Positions 61,655 to 64,000 of a DNA stretch of 64,000 nucleotides are shown in pieces. The position numbers and the translations under genes were made by a program. Source of the stretch: Lactobacillus intestinalis (lineage in GTDB: Bacteria > Bacillota > Bacilli > Lactobacillales > Lactobacillaceae); contig NZ_CP072985.1 of assembly GCF_024397795.1 (NCBI RefSeq), forward strand, positions 124,001 through 188,000, written 5' to 3'. The notes below the pieces were generated by a model. It did not search any database, had not been told where the DNA came from, and was given only the letters and a program-made list of their open reading frames with translations. How positions within the stretch are numbered: position 1 is the stretch's first letter; each line of letters opens with the position of its first letter.

Positions 61655-62355
61655 GTGTTCTCCACGTATGTGGAGGTGATCCCTCGATTGGAAAAGTACT
61701 TAAAAGTAGAATAAGGTGTTCTCCACGTATGTGGAGGTGATCCTGACCAATTCATTTCAAGAAGTAGAAAAAAATCGTGTTCTCCACGTATGTGGAGGTG
61801 ATCCTCGCCCCAATTAAAGTAGCAATCGCCAATATCAGTGTTCTCCACGTATGTGGAGGTGATCCCTAAGAACTGATTTTAATGGAATATCAGTAATTGT
61901 GTTCTCCACGTATGTGGAGGTGATCCTAAACAAGGAACCTTCGACGACAATGCAACTGTGGTGTTCTCCACGTATGTGGAGGTGATCCCAGCTCACGCTT
62001 TGCTGACTGCAGTTCTCCTTCGTGTTCTCCACGTATGTGGAGGTGATCCCAATCTGTACAGTACACATTTAATAATGAGAAAGTGTTCTCCACGTATGTG
62101 GAGGTGATCCTTAATCATTGGTCTGCAGATACGGCACTTGTAGGTGTTCTCCACGTATGTGAAGGTGATCCTAGTCTTCGTACTTTGTGCCTTTCCATCT
62201 TTTAGTGTTCTCCACGTATGTGGAGGTGATCCCGATACATGGATAGATGTCACCATAGATCATTTGTGTTCTCCACGTATGTGGAGGTGATCCTCACAAA
62301 GCGAAAAAGTGACAGACTGGCAAGAAAGTGTTCTCCACGTATGTGGAGGTGATTG
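61655..62355 (+). CRISPR. Type I-E-like CRISPR array, 12 repeats, no cas genes adjacent
   Basis: Twelve 28-base repeats starting GTGTTCTCCACGTATGTGG, at 61655, 61716, 61777, 61838, 61899, 61961, 62022, 62083, 62144, 62205, 62266 and 62328. Spacers are 33 bases, two of them 34. Each repeat has a CTCCAC/GTGGAG hairpin with a GTAT loop. Repeat 9 (62144) has one base change (GAAGG). Repeat 12 ends GATTG instead of GATCC, so it is the distal end. No spacer matches were obvious in this window by eye. No cas gene is present within the window. Confidence 0.97.
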
Positions 62356-62420
62356 ATATTTTTAAAATGGAAATCAAAAACTATAATTAAATCAAATCGG
62401 ATAAAAAAGAGACAAATATT

Positions 62421-62804
62421 ATGAGTATTGTTAGTGAAAGGCTTAGCAGCCTGCGTAAAGCTATGGGGTGGTCACGGAAGCGAGCTATTTCTGAGCTTAA
62501 TCTTCCTTACCAAACGTATTCCAACTATGAATTAGGAAAAAGAGAACCAGACATTCCAATAATAGCTAAACTTGCAGATAAGTTTAATACAACTACTGAT
62601 TATTTAACTGGTAAATCAAATGATCCTAGAACATTAGATGAAATAATAAAAGGAATGGGCGGTCTGAAATCATCTTCCCATTCCTTAGAAGTAGATTTAG
62701 CCAAGGACCCTGTGGTTTTAGCTTACGATGGTATCCCCGTTAGCGACGAAGATAAAGAAATCATTGAAGCTGTACTGGAACGCCACAATAAGAAAAAAAT
62801 ATGA
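62421..62804 (+). CDS. XRE family transcriptional regulator, CI/ImmR-like
   Basis: 127 residues. HTH_3 at about 6-64: LSSLRKAMGWSRKRAISELNLPYQTYSNYELGKREPDIPIIAKLADKFNTTTDYLTG, where the second helix and YSNYELGKREP are the DNA-reading part. The C-terminal tail (about 75-127) is acidic. Phage and ICE repressors of this kind are paired with an ImmA/IrrE protease that cleaves them; such a gene follows, but broken. Ends at the site of the ImmA overlap. Confidence 0.85.
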   Translation: MSIVSERLSSLRKAMGWSRKRAISELNLPYQTYSNYELGKREPDIPIIAKLADKFNTTTDYLTGKSNDPRTLDEIIKGMGGLKSSSHSLEVDLAKDPVVLAYDGIPVSDEDKEIIEAVLERHNKKKI

Positions 62805-63173
62805 AGCTGATTTAATCAACTTCCTATTATATGTTATATGTAGCAATCGCTCATCATATTGACTACGATTTGGGCGAACATCGTCCTAGTTTTTCCAGTA
62901 AGGCTCTTCCCTCACAAAATATGATAATCATTAATATAAACTACTATAAAACTAAGAAGCTGCTTTTTGGGATAGGTCATGAGATAGCCCACATAATACA
63001 TCAAGATGATGTAGCTATATGTACAGATCCGAATGCAAAAAGATCCTGTGAACATACAGCAAATGTGTATTCTGTTGAGCTGATTCATGCCTATGCAAAA
63101 AATTACGGAAAAGTAGTTTTATTACGCCGACGGCATTTTTAAGCTACTACGATATTCCAGATAATAGAATGTA
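62762..63173 (+). pseudogene. ImmA/IrrE metallopeptidase with two frameshifts
   Basis: A frame from a TTG at about 62762 reads MKLYWNATIRKKYEADLINFLL and is then shifted by a 7-base tandem duplication (TATATGT twice, 62827-62840). The main part (62831-63142) reads YVAIAHHIDYDLGEHRPSFSSKALPSQNM...LLFGIGHEIAHIIHQDD...CEHTANVYSVELIHAYAKNYGK with the zinc motif HEIAH. The tail shifts again to SFITPTAFLSYYDIPDNRM, which belongs to ImmA. Removing one 7-base unit restores the first junction. A protease that should inactivate the XRE repressor; now defective. Confidence 0.8.
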
Positions 63174-63210
63174 TAAGTATTCGACAAAATTTTTTATTGG
63201 AGGAAAAAGC

Positions 63211-63864
63211 ATGAAGCATAAATATTTAACTGCTGCAATGGTTTCAATTATCCTGGCTGGGAGCGTAGGTACAATTTCCACTACTATTACTCCTACACAA
63301 ACTGTTCAAGCTGTTAATAGCAATACGCTAAAAGCTAGAAAGCGAGCTGTTAACAGAAATCATTTTCAAAAAGTTGTGCTTACTAAACAAACTTATATCA
63401 GACAGATTTATTTACGAGTTCCAGCTTATAAAAGTACCTTAGGCTATAAAACGTACCTCGCAGAAGGAGATCCTGTATATGTAGAACAAACAGGAGCTGA
63501 TTTTGGGTGGTTCTTAAAGATTCCGGGTGATAAAGGGGTATATACTATCCTTAGAAATCATAATGACTATTCGTGGTTTAAACTGGCAAAGAAAGCTAAT
63601 CCAGTAAGTAGTAATAGATATAGTTCAAAAGCTATTACTAAGAAAACACGAGTATATCGTCTTAACAAGCATGGTAAAGCAATAAGTTGGGATTATTACG
63701 ATCTAGAAAAAAACGATTGTATTAAACTAAAACGAGCTTCTCATGGAAAATATCACTGGGACATTTTATGGACATATGATGATAATAATCATTTACTTAC
63801 TAATGAGATATATACAACTAAACGTAGTCTATCGGATACTTCTTGGTTTGAAAATGACAACTAA
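63211..63864 (+). CDS. Secreted surface protein of unknown function
   Basis: 217 residues from the ATG at 63211, fixed by GGAGGA; the frame from 63169 is an extension of the ImmA tail. Signal peptide with cleavage near TVQAVN (residue 36). Mature part has aromatic beta-rich text (YIRQIYLRVPAYKSTLGYKTYLAEGDPVYVEQTGADFGWFLKIPG...NDYSWFKLAKKAN..VYRLNKHGKAISWDYYDLEK). Resembles lactobacillar SH3/GW-like wall proteins but no motif is exact. Confidence 0.65.
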   Translation: MKHKYLTAAMVSIILAGSVGTISTTITPTQTVQAVNSNTLKARKRAVNRNHFQKVVLTKQTYIRQIYLRVPAYKSTLGYKTYLAEGDPVYVEQTGADFGWFLKIPGDKGVYTILRNHNDYSWFKLAKKANPVSSNRYSSKAITKKTRVYRLNKHGKAISWDYYDLEKNDCIKLKRASHGKYHWDILWTYDDNNHLLTNEIYTTKRSLSDTSWFENDN

Positions 63865-63882
63865 AAAAACCCGATAAAAAAA

Positions 63883-63904
63883 GAAGGCGCAATTTTACGC
63901 CTTC
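63883..63904 (-). terminator. Terminator on the minus strand
   Basis: GAAGGCG pairs with CGCCTTC around eight bases, followed by seven T on the minus strand. It serves a gene coming from the right edge. Confidence 0.7.
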
Positions 63905-63932
63905 CATACATCCCTTAATGAGTAAAAAACTC

Positions 63933-64000
63933 TTAGGGCGCCCAGTCATCATTTTTATCACCGCCGAGGGGAGAAAAATGAATGACACAATCCTTACATT
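63933..64000 (-). CDS. 3' end of an unknown gene reaching the right edge (partial)
   Basis: In one minus-strand frame the last 22 codons read CKDCVIHFSPLGGDKNDDWAP followed by TAA at 63935-63933. The downstream minus terminator supports a gene on this strand. On the other strand an ATG at 63983 preceded by GAGGGGAG could start a plus gene. Too little sequence to decide. Confidence 0.35.
   Translation of the reverse strand, partial: CKDCVIHFSPLGGDKNDDWAP

Noticed and set aside
61633-62256. Three minus-strand ORFs with repeated DHLHIRGEH and SPPHTWRT text
   Set aside because: They are translations of the CRISPR repeats, not proteins.
62421-63904. Prophage or ICE integration module
   Set aside because: Only an XRE regulator and a broken ImmA are seen; no integrase, attachment repeat or structural gene in the window.
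1-64000. rRNA or tRNA genes
   Set aside because: None were recognised by eye; T-box leaders contain tRNA-pairing motifs but no tRNA.

Overview
The window is low-GC Gram-positive DNA with strong AGGAGG-type ribosome binding sites and SLAP-type (S-layer associated) domains at 40671-41636. It also carries T-box leaders, BMP-type nucleoside uptake, phosphoenolpyruvate carboxylase and a type I-E-like CRISPR repeat. Together these point to a Lactobacillus of the acidophilus/delbrueckii group; the species cannot be fixed from sequence alone. I saw no rRNA or tRNA gene.

Layout. 1-3155: a conflict-system fragment, namely the C-terminus of a helicase fused to a PD-(D/E)XK nuclease, overlapping a PIWI-like (pPIWI-RE type) gene. 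3308-6271: mtnK-mtnA-class II aldolase, a probable 5-methylthioribose disposal (DHAP shunt) operon. 6276-14697: housekeeping and accessory genes, including a divergent RpiA paralogue with a Gfo/Idh/MocA oxidoreductase facing an RpiR regulator, plus an isolated CRISPR repeat-spacer-repeat at 7858-7946. 14921-24239: a cluster of zinc-ribbon/one-TM/exported-domain envelope proteins sharing recurring extracellular domains, followed by two tandem class-C beta-lactamase-like serine hydrolases. 26785-31581: a BMP/Nup nucleoside ABC importer with a terminator between the binding-protein gene and the transporter genes. 31800-38764: HU, a double ribbon-helix-helix protein, and a decay zone (CcdC-like, MFS, LysR, acetyltransferase tail, alarmone synthetase/histidine kinase chimera).

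39225-46476 holds a T-box controlled brnQ and then an Isd-like locus: a secreted NEAT-SLAP protein, divergent from NEAT proteins, an IsdE-like binding protein, a FecCD permease and an ATPase. NEAT proteins at the surface would pass haem (or another ligand) to the importer. The SLAP domains replace the sortase anchor of staphylococcal Isd, and most of the NEAT domains lack the usual haem tyrosines. 46523-53983: a head-to-head deletion of an Rrf2/NmrA pair, small enzymes, an M20 peptidase, ppc and a second T-box-brnQ unit. 54080-61426: KptA plus several broken genes (DUF2325-like, metallophosphoesterase, an oxidoreductase with an apparently inverted middle, flavodoxin). 61427-62355: an AT-rich leader and a 12-repeat array with no cas genes in the window. 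62421-64000: an XRE regulator, a frameshifted ImmA peptidase and a secreted protein.

The most interesting systems are the NEAT/SLAP uptake locus, the pPIWI-RE module cut by the left edge, the zinc-ribbon envelope family and the two cas-less CRISPR loci. The window is also rich in pseudogenes whose individual lesions can be read directly.
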